Part shown: in pieces, positions 31,996 through 42,277 of the stretch | How the letters are laid out: each line of letters opens with the position of its first letter | Position numbering within the stretch: position 1 is the stretch's first letter | Origin: Leishmania martiniquensis | Lineage: Eukaryota > Euglenozoa > Kinetoplastea > Trypanosomatida > Trypanosomatidae | Assembly (NCBI RefSeq): GCF_017916325.1 | Contig: NC_090171.1 | Span: forward strand, 760,501 to 824,500 | Length of the DNA: 64,000 bases | Direction: 5' to 3' | Position numbers and translations under genes: made by a program | Notes under the pieces: model-generated | Seen by the model: only the letters and a program-made list of their open reading frames with translations | Databases searched by the model: none | What the model was told of the DNA's origin: nothing

Positions 31996-32543
31996 CCACT
32001 CTCTGCCATACAGCGGGGTGTGGCACCGCACGATAGCACCCCGGTCCCGTCGCAGGGGCGTATCGAGCCGTGCGGCGCAGCAGCAGACATGCGCTCCAGC
32101 GCGGCGCCGACTCGGTCGCCTGCGTACGGCCCCTGCCTCGACCTCGGCACGCTCGCACGCTTCCCAAGGTCGCCCTGCAGCCGGTCCCGCCATGCCGGTC
32201 GCCGCGTGGTGCGCCCCTCGCGGTGGTCCAGGCGCACCACACCGGTGCGCAGTGCGGGCCGTGCAGCAGGGGCCCGAGTCGCGCTGCCACTCCGCCCAGC
32301 ATGTGCATAGTACAGGCGCGCCGGCCGTCGCACGTCGCTCCGACGCAGCGCGGCCCAGGGCCTGGCCACCGACATCCGTAGCGATGAAGCCGCTCTGGCA
32401 TCTCCTCGCGACGTCGTAGGCGCTCTGGCCCCGCCAAGAGCGGAGGTGGCTTGGCATTTCGCAGGGTTAGGGGGGGGGGACTGCTTGTGCTTCTTACAGA
32501 GTGGGTCCTGGGCCATGAAGATGCAACGCTGAGGGGTCCCTGT
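31996..32543 (-). mobile_element. SIDER-like dispersed element, copy A
   Basis: This is a ~548-bp GC-rich unit present three times in the window. Size, GC-richness, intergenic position and the start (on the minus strand) at ACAGGGACCCCTCAGCG make me think of the short interspersed degenerate retroposons (SIDER) of Leishmania; the family name is from memory. A run of ten G follows GGGTTA (about 32,465-32,479). Copy A shares its 5' end (minus orientation) with copy C. Its 3' end stops 12-13 bp earlier than in B and C. The open frames inside it are identical in all copies but are on both strands and show no protein pattern, so I do not call a gene. Confidence 0.7.
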
Positions 32544-33717
32544 CATAGTGGAATGAACGCAACCGATACACACAAAAGAATAGTACGCAAGGTGGGAATG
32601 CTAGAGGGGAAAACGACTGCCGCAGCAGATGTTTCGTAGAATGAGGCTCAGTAGCATGCACGGCGACGGAGAGGCGACGCATGTGGCTGCTATCCCATTT
32701 TTGTCAACAGGTGGGGTGGCTCTGAACGATGCTGCTAAAACGCTTCGTCGTTGTCGCTGCTGGACCAGTGCTGCGTTGACATCAATGCGCAGCATCGCTG
32801 CAATAAATCAATAAATAGACATGCAAAACAAGAGGAAATGAGTACGGGCAAAGCAGCGAATACGAATGGGCGCATCAGAAATAGGAGGAGTGGGCGAGAG
32901 GCGGTCAACAGGAAAAGGAAGGGGAAGCTGCCACATGAGTATAATTACTTGGAAAGAAAAGGCGCCTCGCCGGTTTTTCCATCACGCCTACCGCAACGGT
33001 CTTCCTCCGGTGCCTTTTAGGGTCTTCCGGCGCCTTGTCCATCACTGCATTGTGTCGTTCTTCCTTTATTAGCTGTTTTACTTGTTCTGCCATTCGGTCA
33101 ACAAAAGTGAAAGAAAAAACGAATGCGGAAAAAGCCTGGAAGGGGTTCCCTCTTCTCTGTCAGCCGATGCATGTTTCTGTGCCGTGATGCGCGCGCGGGG
33201 GTCGACGCTGCCTCGTCTGCTCATAATTGGTAAGCCCTTTGGCTTGCTACACCGCTATTAGCCGCCTCCCACTTGCGCGCCACCACTTGCAACGCGCTGG
33301 CGCATCCGGACACGCTTGCGGCAGCGCACATCTCTCTATTTTCTCGCAGGCTTCCGGCAATCGCTCGCCTTCAGCGAAAAAACAAAGGGTGACATCAGCC
33401 TGCAACTGAATGATATGGAGCGTAGAAGGAGGCGACAAAAGAAGCGGCAGATATGAGCAGGAACTCTTCGTACAGTTAAGAACGCACGACGAACATAATA
33501 CATCTGCACGCCAGCAAGACGATCGAAAAGCAGGCCGGCGCCCCAACACTCAGGCATCCCTTGGTCAACTTTAGCAGCAACCAAAGCATATATTGAGACG
33601 AAACTAGAAAAACGAGACATCACACATACTGAGAGGGAGAGGGAGTCGAAGAGGGGGAAAAAACCTTCATACGGTAAAGCATGTTACTAAAAAAGAAGCT
33701 CCAAAAGTACATATATT
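32544..33717. other. spacer between repeat copies A and B
   Basis: This 1.2 kb has lower GC than the repeats that flank it and contains no long open frame. It lies downstream of the nucleoside transporter on the coding strand, so it may belong to its 3' UTR or be an untranscribed-to-mRNA spacer. Nothing specific was recognised. Confidence 0.4.
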
Positions 33718-34255
33718 TTTGCAATGTGTCCACTCTCTGCCATACAGCGGGGTGTGGCACCGCACGATAGCACCCCGGTCCCGTCGCAGGGGCGTATCGA
33801 GCCGTGCGGCGCAGCAGCAGACATGCGCTCCAGCGCGGCGCCGACTCGGTCGCCTGCGTACGGCCCCTGCCTCGACCTCGGCACGCTCGCACGCTTCCCA
33901 AGGTCGCCCTGCAGCCGGTCCCGCCATGCCGGTCGCCGCGTGGTGCGCCCCTCGCGGTGGTCCAGGCGCACCACACCGGTGCGCAGTGCGGGCCGTGCAG
34001 CAGGGGCCCGAGTCGCGCTGCCACTCCGCCCAGCATGTGCATAGTACAGGCGCGCCGGCCGTCGCACGTCGCTCCGACGCAGCGCGGCCCAGGGCCTGGC
34101 CACCGACATCCGTAGCGATGAAGCCGCTCTGGCATCTCCTCGCGACGTCGTAGGCGCTCTGGCCCCGCCAAGAGCGGAGGTGGCTTGGCATTTCGCAGGG
34201 TTAGGGGGGGGGACTGCTTGTGCTTCTTACAGAGTGGGTCCTGGGCCATGAAGAT
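33718..34255 (-). mobile_element. SIDER-like dispersed element, copy B
   Basis: This is the second copy of the ~550-bp unit, about 538 bp. The central 465 bp from CCACTCTCTGCC to GCAGGG aligns with copies A and C without any gap. The translations of all frames I compared are the same, which implies near-complete nucleotide identity. The G-run is nine long, one shorter than in A and C. Its 5' end (minus orientation) is truncated about 23-35 bp relative to A and C. It begins 100 bp downstream of the nucleoside transporter stop codon, in sense orientation, so it should be transcribed in that mRNA's 3' UTR. Confidence 0.72.
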
Positions 34256-34355
34256 CCGTGAAAAAGACATCTTGAACCCCACGTAACCTGCTGACAGTCG
34301 AAGGAGCTAAAAACTCACAACAGAGCTGACGGGTTCCTCTCGGGGAGCACGGCAA

Positions 34356-35858
34356 TTAGTTAGTCAGGGTAATGGCGAGGGACAGGTTCGAGCCGAAGCA
34401 GAGACCCAGCATAAGAGCGATGCCCGACAGCATGGCCGCCACAGAGCGCTCGCCAGCGTAGTGTAGTGTCGGCGTGCGCGGGCAGTGGATGCATGCCATC
34501 GTACCAAAGTAGCCGTTGGTCAGTCCTAGCACGAGGATGAGAATGTACGGCATAGCGACGCCGGGAATGAGGCCGCGCACGCACAGTACGAGCAGCGGAA
34601 CGACGAGGAGGCGGCCAAGAGTGCCGCCAATGACGAACTTCGGTGACGGGCGCAGCACACGGACCATCAGGATAATGCGCGCGATAAAATCACCCGCATT
34701 GAACAGCGTCACAACGATGGTCATGTACCAGTCGCTGGACACCGGTACCATGAAGAATACGCCGGGAAACAGGAGCAGACTCGTGAAAAAGATCATGAAG
34801 GCGCACAGAAGCATCGGGTAGATGCGCTTAACCACAGGCCACACAGAGACGCGAAGCATCTGCTCTGTCGATGTGATGTCCTTCGTCTGATCCAGATCCA
34901 CCATCTTATCCGCGTCACCAGTCGCCTGGAGCACATTGGCACTGTCGACACCGAACGCGGCGCCGCTCACTTCGCGCACCTCATCTGTCTCATCCAGCTC
35001 GTAGAGGGGACCATCCTTGTGCTCCAGCTTGGACGAGATATCTGCAACGTCGCCTGTGGCGGGCTCGTTGCTGCCTTGCTGCTGAGCCGGCCCCGCCTCA
35101 TCACGGCGACGCAGTGCAGCAGCGCGGAACTCGGCGATGTACCTCTGCGCAAACGGGTTGTAGCGCAGCAGGAAGAGCTCCACAATAGCCACCACCTGGA
35201 TAGCAATCCCAATACCAAAGTAAATACGGGAGATGGTGAGCACGTCTTGGAACGTCGACCCCATCGATACCTTCAGAATGATCTGAATGATCGACATGAG
35301 GAGCGCAATAACGGTTAGGCCCCACTGCGCGCCGTTCATGAACTTGGTCGGGAAGGGACCAACAAGCGCATTCGTGCACGAATCACACAGCGCCTTGGAG
35401 AAACCGCCCATTACCGCGACCACCATGATCACTGCAATCGCGCCACCCTGTGTGGGGATGGTCGCAGCGGGCACGAGAATGATGACGAGCAGCTCCACAA
35501 ACGGGATTCCAAGGCCCAGGAAAAGACGAACACCAAGCGGGATCGAGCGCACGAGCTGAGTCAGCGACGCGATCTCAGTGACAACCTGCACAGCATACGT
35601 GCCGGCGTTGTAGAAAGTGTTAGCGTTCCTCCAGAACAGCGGTGTCTCCGCAACCGCGTCAGGCTTGCCGGTCGCGTAGATGTAGTACTTGCTGACAAAG
35701 TCTGGAGCAGACGTGATCGCGCTCGTCACCATCATGATGGACATCCCCAGCAGCACGAATGTGAGGTACGTATTGAATTCGGCAAAGGTGTGGAAACCCA
35801 AGCAGTACCACGGGAGTGGCTGGCGGTTCTCCGCGGCCGCAGCAGATTTGTCCATCAT
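34356..35858 (-). CDS. NT2: equilibrative nucleoside transporter, NT2-type
   Basis: This is a 500-aa membrane transporter of the ENT family, which in Leishmania brings purine nucleosides into the cell; these parasites cannot make purines and depend on uptake. About eleven hydrophobic helices can be counted. They are split by a large, charged cytosolic loop (about 250-330) after helix six, as in ENT proteins. The N-terminal phrase LPWYCLGFHTFAEFNTYLTF and C-terminal GLTNGYFGTMACIHCPRTP are characteristic of kinetoplastid ENTs. Length matches the Leishmania donovani inosine-guanosine transporter NT2 (499 aa), and proximity to phosphomannomutase supports NT2 rather than NT1. Substrate specificity is inferred. 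Repeat copy B occupies its 3' UTR. Confidence 0.9.
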   Translation of the reverse strand: MMDKSAAAAENRQPLPWYCLGFHTFAEFNTYLTFVLLGMSIMMVTSAITSAPDFVSKYYIYATGKPDAVAETPLFWRNANTFYNAGTYAVQVVTEIASLTQLVRSIPLGVRLFLGLGIPFVELLVIILVPAATIPTQGGAIAVIMVVAVMGGFSKALCDSCTNALVGPFPTKFMNGAQWGLTVIALLMSIIQIILKVSMGSTFQDVLTISRIYFGIGIAIQVVAIVELFLLRYNPFAQRYIAEFRAAALRRRDEAGPAQQQGSNEPATGDVADISSKLEHKDGPLYELDETDEVREVSGAAFGVDSANVLQATGDADKMVDLDQTKDITSTEQMLRVSVWPVVKRIYPMLLCAFMIFFTSLLLFPGVFFMVPVSSDWYMTIVVTLFNAGDFIARIILMVRVLRPSPKFVIGGTLGRLLVVPLLVLCVRGLIPGVAMPYILILVLGLTNGYFGTMACIHCPRTPTLHYAGERSVAAMLSGIALMLGLCFGSNLSLAITLTN

Positions 35859-36751
35859 CCTCTCTTCGGGTTTATCTGATTGAGCGGGGATTGCTGATCC
35901 GTAATTGTCGCTTGTGCTTGCGTAAGAGTTGGCCGGAGAGCCTGAAAGACTTACTGGTCTCAGGAGTTGTGCGAGATCAAGCCTTCTTGCTTTGATGTCT
36001 GTCAGCGGTTGTTATTTTTTCTGGTGTGAAGGGTGGAACGGTGGGGAATCGTTAGAATATGGTAGGCCACTGGAGTTTATCGTTCTCCCTGGGAAATATA
36101 TGACAGATTGAGAGGCGTTCGTTGGAGAGAACGTGTTAGCTCCACTCTTAGAGGATCATGTGAGCACCGGGGGTCGAAAATGGATTTGGCGCAGAGGCAA
36201 GAGGGGGATGTGTACCACAGGTGAGGGTGACGGATGACAGAGAGAAAGAGGAAGCTATCGCGCGGTGCTGGCGTGTTCGCGCCTCCAGTTCGACTGCGCA
36301 GGAAACATCATTTGCATCAACAGACACAGGCACAAAAGAGCTTGATAGGAATGCTAACGCAGCTCGCATTGTCACTCTTTTTACTTTTGGTTTTCAGCGG
36401 AGAGATCGAAGTGCAGAAAACCTTCGAGGCGCACCGGTACCTCTGATAGCAGCAAAAGCTCGGACTGAACGCGAGGGTAAAACTGCAGAAAGTCTATGCT
36501 GACTACACTATCAAAAAAGCATGCAGGTATGTGTGTGTGTGTATGTGTACGTGCTCCTCGTTAAGAAACGATTATTCTTGGAGCGCACACACACAGTTGC
36601 AATGCTCTGATGGCACGCTGCCCATTGCTAGCAGCTTGGCGGACGGCCCGTTAGTCGAAAGAAAGAAGAGAAAGGGAGGCGATGGAAGAGAAAAACAGAG
36701 CGATAAAATGATGGCACACGTTGTGCGATGGTTCCCTTTTCCTTTTCCGTT
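35859..36751. other. intergenic region, 0.9 kb
   Basis: This is the 3' flank of the MSH8 gene and the 5' flank of the nucleoside transporter on the minus strand. A GT repeat lies at about 36,528-36,545. No gene was seen. Confidence 0.5.
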
Positions 36752-39700
36752 TCACATGCGCATGAACTTGTCGATACTACGCACGTCTTCGTGGAAGGCG
36801 GTTTCGCGCAGCAGCGCCTCTGACTTCGCTTTCGCCAGCTGCACCAGCGGATGGGGAATACCAGCCATCATTGCCACCTCCACGCCGTAGCTGCGAGAGC
36901 AGATACCACGCACCAGTCGGTACAGAAACACCACACTTGACACACATGAGCCCATTGCGCAGCTGCGGCTCGTATCGCTAGGCGCTTCGTCGGTAAAGGC
37001 AGCCGTCGTCTCCGACTTGAGCACAAAATCCATATACCCCAGCTGCACCACACCTGCGCGTGTGCCTGCGGGAGCCAGGGCTGCCGCGCGCGCCTGCTCC
37101 ATCGCTAGGGCGTGGTAGTGCGTGGAGAAAATAGTGAGAGGCGCTGCAGGCTTGGTCGCCATCAAGGCGCGCAGCGTGGCGTAGGCGATCGCCATGCCGT
37201 CGTGCGTCGACGTCCCTCGTCCAAGCTCGTCGACAAGGCACAGGCTGCGCGCCGTTGCGCTGAGCAGGATATCAGCGGTCTCGCTGAGCTCCACATATAG
37301 GGTGCTTTGGCCTTTGTGTGAAGCATCGCGAGCACCAATGCGGGTAAAGATGCGGTCAACGGGGGAAAACTCCATCTTCGTAGCCAGTACAGGCCCGCCT
37401 AGCTGTGCCAAGAGCACGTTTATGGCGACAGTGCGCATCAGCGTACTTTTGCCCGCCATGTTCGGGCCAGTAAGAAGCAGAACACGCCCCTCGACGTCAT
37501 CCAGGCTCACGCTGTTCGCCACAGGGTTTCTTGCCGTGAGAAGGGGATGGATCATATTGCGCCCGCGCACCACAGCAGCATCGCGCTCATGCGCCGTGCA
37601 AAGCTGCGGAAAGGACACCGTGGGAAACGCATAATAAAGCTGTGCCAAGTTCAGCAAACAGTCTATGTACGATAGGGCCTGGGCGGCCGAAAAGAGGCGC
37701 GGAAACTCGTCGCAGATGCGGCTCGCGACGCTGCAGAGAACAGTGAGCAAAGCCCCAGACTTCATGGCAGTGGCCTCCTTGTGAGCGACTACAAGCGCTT
37801 CGATAAATGAGACGACATACTTGACAGTTTTTGAGCTTCGCGCTCTTTCTACCATCCCGGTGGGCGTCATCTTTGGCGCATCTGACACTGCAACTTCAAT
37901 CAAGAACAAATCTTTACCCAGATCGGTAAAATGAACTTGTGCGCCTTGGAACACATCTTTTTGCAATCGGCGTCGCACGTCGTGCAGCTGTGACTCTATG
38001 TGCCTCAGCTTTGCTGTCGCCGCATCAAACACGCTCGAGGTTCCTGGTGAGGGGACCAGCACGCCTCTCTCCTCGGCGGATCGGCGGTCGAAAAGGCCTT
38101 CTATGCGCTGGGTACTAACATCTGCAGCAGTAACGTGCTCCAGAAGCTCTCCTAAGAGTACAGGAACGTCAGCCTCATGCCTGCACGCCACTTCTTGGCA
38201 TCGTGCCAGGAACTGCTTGCCCCAGCCAACCAGCGCACTTAGGGCCTGCACAGACGAGAGAATGATTCCCAGGTTCTTCTTGTACTGCACCATGGGATCC
38301 ACGTACGCAATGCTGTGCGAATCACTCTGCTTAATGTCGGACAACCGCGAAAGAAAGCGCTCAAAGTCCACAGACACTACGGACGAAAAAAGAGACAGCC
38401 CCTCGTTGGGACGGGATCGCTTCTCCCCGAGTTGCTCACTGATCTCCGCTTCCCTGAGAGGATGCAGCAAATTGTACCGCGCCAAGAACTGCACTGCCTC
38501 CTGACGCGCCGCGATGACCTCCGCGCTGGCGGAGGGTCTCAGTAGCCACGAGCGGAAAAGGCGACGTCCGCCGTTTGTGATGCAGCGATTTAGGCATCCA
38601 TTCAGCGAGTGCTTGTCAGAGCCATCATGCAAGTTTGTTATCACTTCCATATTGCTCACGGTTGTAGCATCTAGTACAAGACCCGTATCGAAGCGACGCT
38701 CAAAATCTGTAATGGGCAGTTGTCTGCTTGCAACTCCATTCAACAAAGTATCTGGAGCCCTCCCAGAGTCAACTTTGAGTGCGCCCGACAAGTGGGCTAT
38801 GTACTCTGTTGCCTCGGAGAAAATACTGATGTCGCTTGCAAGGCGTAGAAATGTGAAATAACTCACCATCACCTGCTCTGCCGTTACTGCATTCGTCATG
38901 GAAGACCCCGGTGGGGTCCTCTTAGAAATACGCTCGACAGTAAACCCTTCACTTTGAGCCCACTTGGTAACTTCGTCACAGGCTAGGTCGAATTTCTGAC
39001 TTTCTTCCGTATCTTTGGGGCTCCAATCGCTGCTTGATATGATCACCTCCTTCGGTCTCAGCTGCTGCAACAGAGTACTGAAATCACGTAAGGTGAAGTC
39101 TTTTAGAAAGCTGCTAGCTTCTTTTTCTCTCTTTATGTCGGACTCCAAGGTGATCGTGTCGCGCTCCACTTTGGACTCTCTGTTTCGAGAGCCACAAGCG
39201 CACCGATACGCTACACGACGTGACAAATCAACGGCGAATGCATCGATGATGAACTCCCTGTCACGACAGATCGGAGCAAGGGATAAAACGAACACCTCCC
39301 CATGATCAGAGAGCATCGACGGATCTTTTAACGTCCCTGGGGTCAACACCTCGACTAGTTCACGAGGAACAACCTTCGTCCTCGCCGCTTCTGTTTCGCT
39401 CTCGCTCTCCTTCATCTGCTCAACACGGCCTACTTTGTATCCGCGATACACAAAAAGCCGAGCCCACTCATTGTAGCTTTGTTCGGGAACACCTGCCAAA
39501 CGCATTTTTCCTCGATTCGACGTGTCGAAGACCATTTTCAGTCCGAATTCGCGGCTGGCAATGACAGCATCATAGTCATAAAGTTCGTAGAATTTCCCCT
39601 TCTTGAAGAACACTACAATGTTGTAGTGCTTCGACTTGATATCCCAATACTGTCTTTCCATATTGGCCATTGCATCCAGATACTTTTGCGGAATCGATAT

Positions 39701-39790
39701 AGTCGGAGGCGGCGCATTTGGGTCGATTCCTTCCAGGAAGGGATAAGTGAAGCTCACCGAGTTCACATTGGCCTGACTATCCACAAGCAT
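36752..39790 (-). CDS. MSH8: MutS homologue MSH8 (MSH6-like mismatch repair)
   Basis: This 1,012-aa MutS-family ATPase corresponds to the kinetoplastid MSH6 orthologue known as MSH8, partner of MSH2 in recognising base mismatches. The mismatch-binding Phe-x-Glu motif is at F67-Y68-E69 (KKGKFYELYDYDAV), typical of MSH6. The Walker A motif GPNMAGKST lies at about residue 775, and Walker B is LCLVDELGRGTSTHDG. The C-terminal ATPase and helix-turn-helix segment are complete. The protein begins only about 50 residues before the mismatch-binding domain, so it lacks the long N-terminal region (PCNA-binding motif, PWWP domain) of fungal and animal MSH6. The ATG at 39790 is the first in frame. Confidence 0.93.
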   Translation of the reverse strand: MLVDSQANVNSVSFTYPFLEGIDPNAPPPTISIPQKYLDAMANMERQYWDIKSKHYNIVVFFKKGKFYELYDYDAVIASREFGLKMVFDTSNRGKMRLAGVPEQSYNEWARLFVYRGYKVGRVEQMKESESETEAARTKVVPRELVEVLTPGTLKDPSMLSDHGEVFVLSLAPICRDREFIIDAFAVDLSRRVAYRCACGSRNRESKVERDTITLESDIKREKEASSFLKDFTLRDFSTLLQQLRPKEVIISSSDWSPKDTEESQKFDLACDEVTKWAQSEGFTVERISKRTPPGSSMTNAVTAEQVMVSYFTFLRLASDISIFSEATEYIAHLSGALKVDSGRAPDTLLNGVASRQLPITDFERRFDTGLVLDATTVSNMEVITNLHDGSDKHSLNGCLNRCITNGGRRLFRSWLLRPSASAEVIAARQEAVQFLARYNLLHPLREAEISEQLGEKRSRPNEGLSLFSSVVSVDFERFLSRLSDIKQSDSHSIAYVDPMVQYKKNLGIILSSVQALSALVGWGKQFLARCQEVACRHEADVPVLLGELLEHVTAADVSTQRIEGLFDRRSAEERGVLVPSPGTSSVFDAATAKLRHIESQLHDVRRRLQKDVFQGAQVHFTDLGKDLFLIEVAVSDAPKMTPTGMVERARSSKTVKYVVSFIEALVVAHKEATAMKSGALLTVLCSVASRICDEFPRLFSAAQALSYIDCLLNLAQLYYAFPTVSFPQLCTAHERDAAVVRGRNMIHPLLTARNPVANSVSLDDVEGRVLLLTGPNMAGKSTLMRTVAINVLLAQLGGPVLATKMEFSPVDRIFTRIGARDASHKGQSTLYVELSETADILLSATARSLCLVDELGRGTSTHDGMAIAYATLRALMATKPAAPLTIFSTHYHALAMEQARAAALAPAGTRAGVVQLGYMDFVLKSETTAAFTDEAPSDTSRSCAMGSCVSSVVFLYRLVRGICSRSYGVEVAMMAGIPHPLVQLAKAKSEALLRETAFHEDVRSIDKFMRM

Positions 39791-41311
39791 TACTGCAGAG
39801 GCGAAGAAACCAAAGGTAACCCTTTATTGTTGCAAGGGAGTCAGAAATAGCACGTCAACGCAGTGTGTCGGAGGAGGAGAAGCGCGAAGGAGTCTGAAAG
39901 AAGCACAGGGAGATTTTCAGTTCATTTGCATTTTCGTCTCCACGATAGGCATGAAAAGGAAAACCTAAAATCTCCGGTTCACCACCCCAATCATCGAGCC
40001 CAAAAGAGGAACAGCTGCGCGCTTGTGCACGAATTCTCTTCTTTTTGTAGCCCGTGGAGCCTTTACATAGTACAAAACCTCCTTGCGTCAAAGAAGACTC
40101 TTGAAGAACCTTAGAGGCATGTAGATTTTTTTTCGTACATAAGCGAAAGCCTAGTTGTCAGCATTTTTTTTGTACCTAAGCACAAATAGAGCAGCAATCA
40201 ATTTCTTGTTGAATTTTTCCGTATCAGGCCTGCGTTGCACAAAATCTCAGCTCGAGGGAAGTCAAAGTCTTCTTGAGCATAATAAGTACCCCCTCATCAC
40301 GTGATTCACTCAATACAAACGGAAAGCCAAAGAAAAATCAACACTCTCAAGAAGGTAACAAAAAAATACGTTCTGCATGCATTATTCACAATGAGAATAC
40401 AAAGAAGAAGCGGTCCTTCAAACAGAAAGAAATTTCCGAGCCTTCTCGTAACTGAACGCTTTTCTTTTTGATGTCAAGGGCATCGGTACCAGTACGTACG
40501 CGCTTGCTAAAAAAAAAGCAACCTTTGTGACACAGAGAAAGAACTTTGAAAGTTAGATGGTAAACGGCCATAGCATCACCTAGCCTTTTCAATAGAGTAA
40601 GCAAAGCACTTACAGAACAAACACTGCACTGAAGAAACAGGGAAGGAAAAGTCAGAGGATCTTGGAGAAATCATACAAAAACGTCCGCACCGCCAACAAA
40701 AAGGTGTAAAATAGGTATCCAATCTATCAGATTAGGGCTTATATTTCAGAGAAGCTGAAATATCAACGCACCCAGTGCCTAATCCATGAGGAAAAAAATG
40801 GAGTGTGTTACTGCTATTCCGTCTTCTGATTGAATCTCCAATTGAGGAAGGCTTCCATCATCCTTATTCTTTCTGATTCCGAACGGGTAGGATAGAGGAG
40901 ATATCGTCTACATGCTACAGCAAAGGCCGGGTGAAACGCATTAGCTGAATAAATAATCCTACAATAGATCAAACGTAAGCAGAGCACCCTCAGGTAAAAA
41001 GAAGCTCTCATCAGAAAGCAACGGTTTCGCTAGTAATTACCACGGGGACGGCATTTACCAGAGAGAAAAAAAGAAGGGTTGAATTATTATCTTCGTAGGA
41101 ATTTTTCGCAGCAAAGGGCAAAAGAATCCTTTAGCTTCATTAGACGTCTTCTGAAAAGGCCTAGGAAAAGAGCTGAAGAAAAGCCGCAGCAACGAAATCT
41201 CCCATATCCTTGTGTGCCTTCTGGTATCAAGGTACCTTTCCATCCCACTGAAGCTATCAGCAACCCCCCTCCACAAAGAGTCCACACGGGAACTCATATC
41301 TTCTTTCAAGC
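39791..41311. other. AT-richer intergenic region, 1.5 kb
   Basis: This lies between the TLDc gene and MSH8. It is clearly more AT-rich than the spacers left of 36 kb. A-runs near 40,508 and 40,360 and many short frames are present, but no coding pattern. It should hold the TLDc gene's 3' UTR and the MSH8 splice acceptor. Confidence 0.5.
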
Positions 41312-42277
41312 TTAGCACTCAGGGCGATCCCAGCAATTAAATTCATGAGTTCCATTTAGCTCCAGTAGCATTTGGTCAGCGTTGCTGCACGGATTGTTAT
41401 TAACACAGGAGACACCGCTACCGCGTTCGCTGCCAGTTCTTAACAGCTGCTCTACAACATCTTTTTTGACTGAATACACTTCCACAGATTCAACTACCCA
41501 TGACTCTGCTGGGGAAAGGCGAGGGTTTTTAAACGTTGTGCAGCGCACACCATGTGAAGTTCCGTTCTCCAACCAGCGGTTTATAAACCACCCATAATAA
41601 CCTGGCTGCCCTCCCATACCTATGCCGATCTTTTCTTCGAGCGGGTGCGTGTCGAAGAGATACATGAAATTAGAATTCATTGAAGAGTGGGAGTGGTAAA
41701 TCTCCCCTTCGGCGCTCACACCATCACTTTCATGAGCATTTGCGCGGAACACAAAACAGTTCACGCTTCCGAAAAAAACGTTGCTCTGATTTGTGGGAGC
41801 AGAGGTCGTCCTCTGCCTTTGTCCCTCACGAAGTGCCCGCGCCGACGCTGCAGCTGAACTTTTTGCATTTTTTTCACGCTCCGCTACCGTTAGCCAGTCG
41901 CTTTCACAAAACGCGCCGAGAACACGAGGACTATCTTTCACTTTTATCACTATGATGGTGGGTCCTTTTGACGTAATGCGCTGCACAAGTTTCTGAAACG
42001 ACTTGCCATTCAAGTGACTGCTATACAGTAAGTACCATTTGGCTACCTCAGAGAATGTGCCGCACTTGCACGACGGCGGCAGAGCATCGGCCAAGCGAGC
42101 AGCAAGCTTGGGTGTAAGAATAAGCATACTCTTGTCAGCATCCTCGACACCTACAATTTCAGGGGATGGGAAAGCAGGGGGCATGTGATTAATCTCATCA
42201 TTCTCGTTTGATGCATGATAATGGCGTTTGCTGTCGCCATCTGAGGATGGCGCGTTGAAAAACTGGCCCATGACCAT
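41312..42277 (-). CDS. TLDc-domain protein
   Basis: This encodes a 321-aa protein whose C-terminal two thirds form a TLDc domain, the fold found in OXR1, NCOA7 and TLDC1/mEAK7, linked to oxidative-stress resistance and to interaction with the vacuolar proton ATPase. Recognisable elements are LPPSCKCGTFSEVAKWYLLYSS, the segment GPTIIVIKVKDSPRVLGAFC, the strand NVFFGSVNCFVFRANA, the glycine-rich GIGMGGQPGYYGWFINRWLE, and TTFKNPRLSPAESWVVESVEVYSV near the end. The frame is open further upstream to a TGA, but the first true ATG is 42277 (MVMGQFF), with another two codons on. It is the first gene of the minus array, next to the strand-switch region. Confidence 0.85.
   Translation of the reverse strand: MVMGQFFNAPSSDGDSKRHYHASNENDEINHMPPAFPSPEIVGVEDADKSMLILTPKLAARLADALPPSCKCGTFSEVAKWYLLYSSHLNGKSFQKLVQRITSKGPTIIVIKVKDSPRVLGAFCESDWLTVAEREKNAKSSAAASARALREGQRQRTTSAPTNQSNVFFGSVNCFVFRANAHESDGVSAEGEIYHSHSSMNSNFMYLFDTHPLEEKIGIGMGGQPGYYGWFINRWLENGTSHGVRCTTFKNPRLSPAESWVVESVEVYSVKKDVVEQLLRTGSERGSGVSCVNNNPCSNADQMLLELNGTHEFNCWDRPEC

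Noticed and set aside
31405..32457. 350-codon minus-strand frame crossing repeat copy A
   Set aside because: It joins spacer and repeat sequence; the repeat part is identical in frames on both strands in all copies, which indicates shared DNA rather than a protein.
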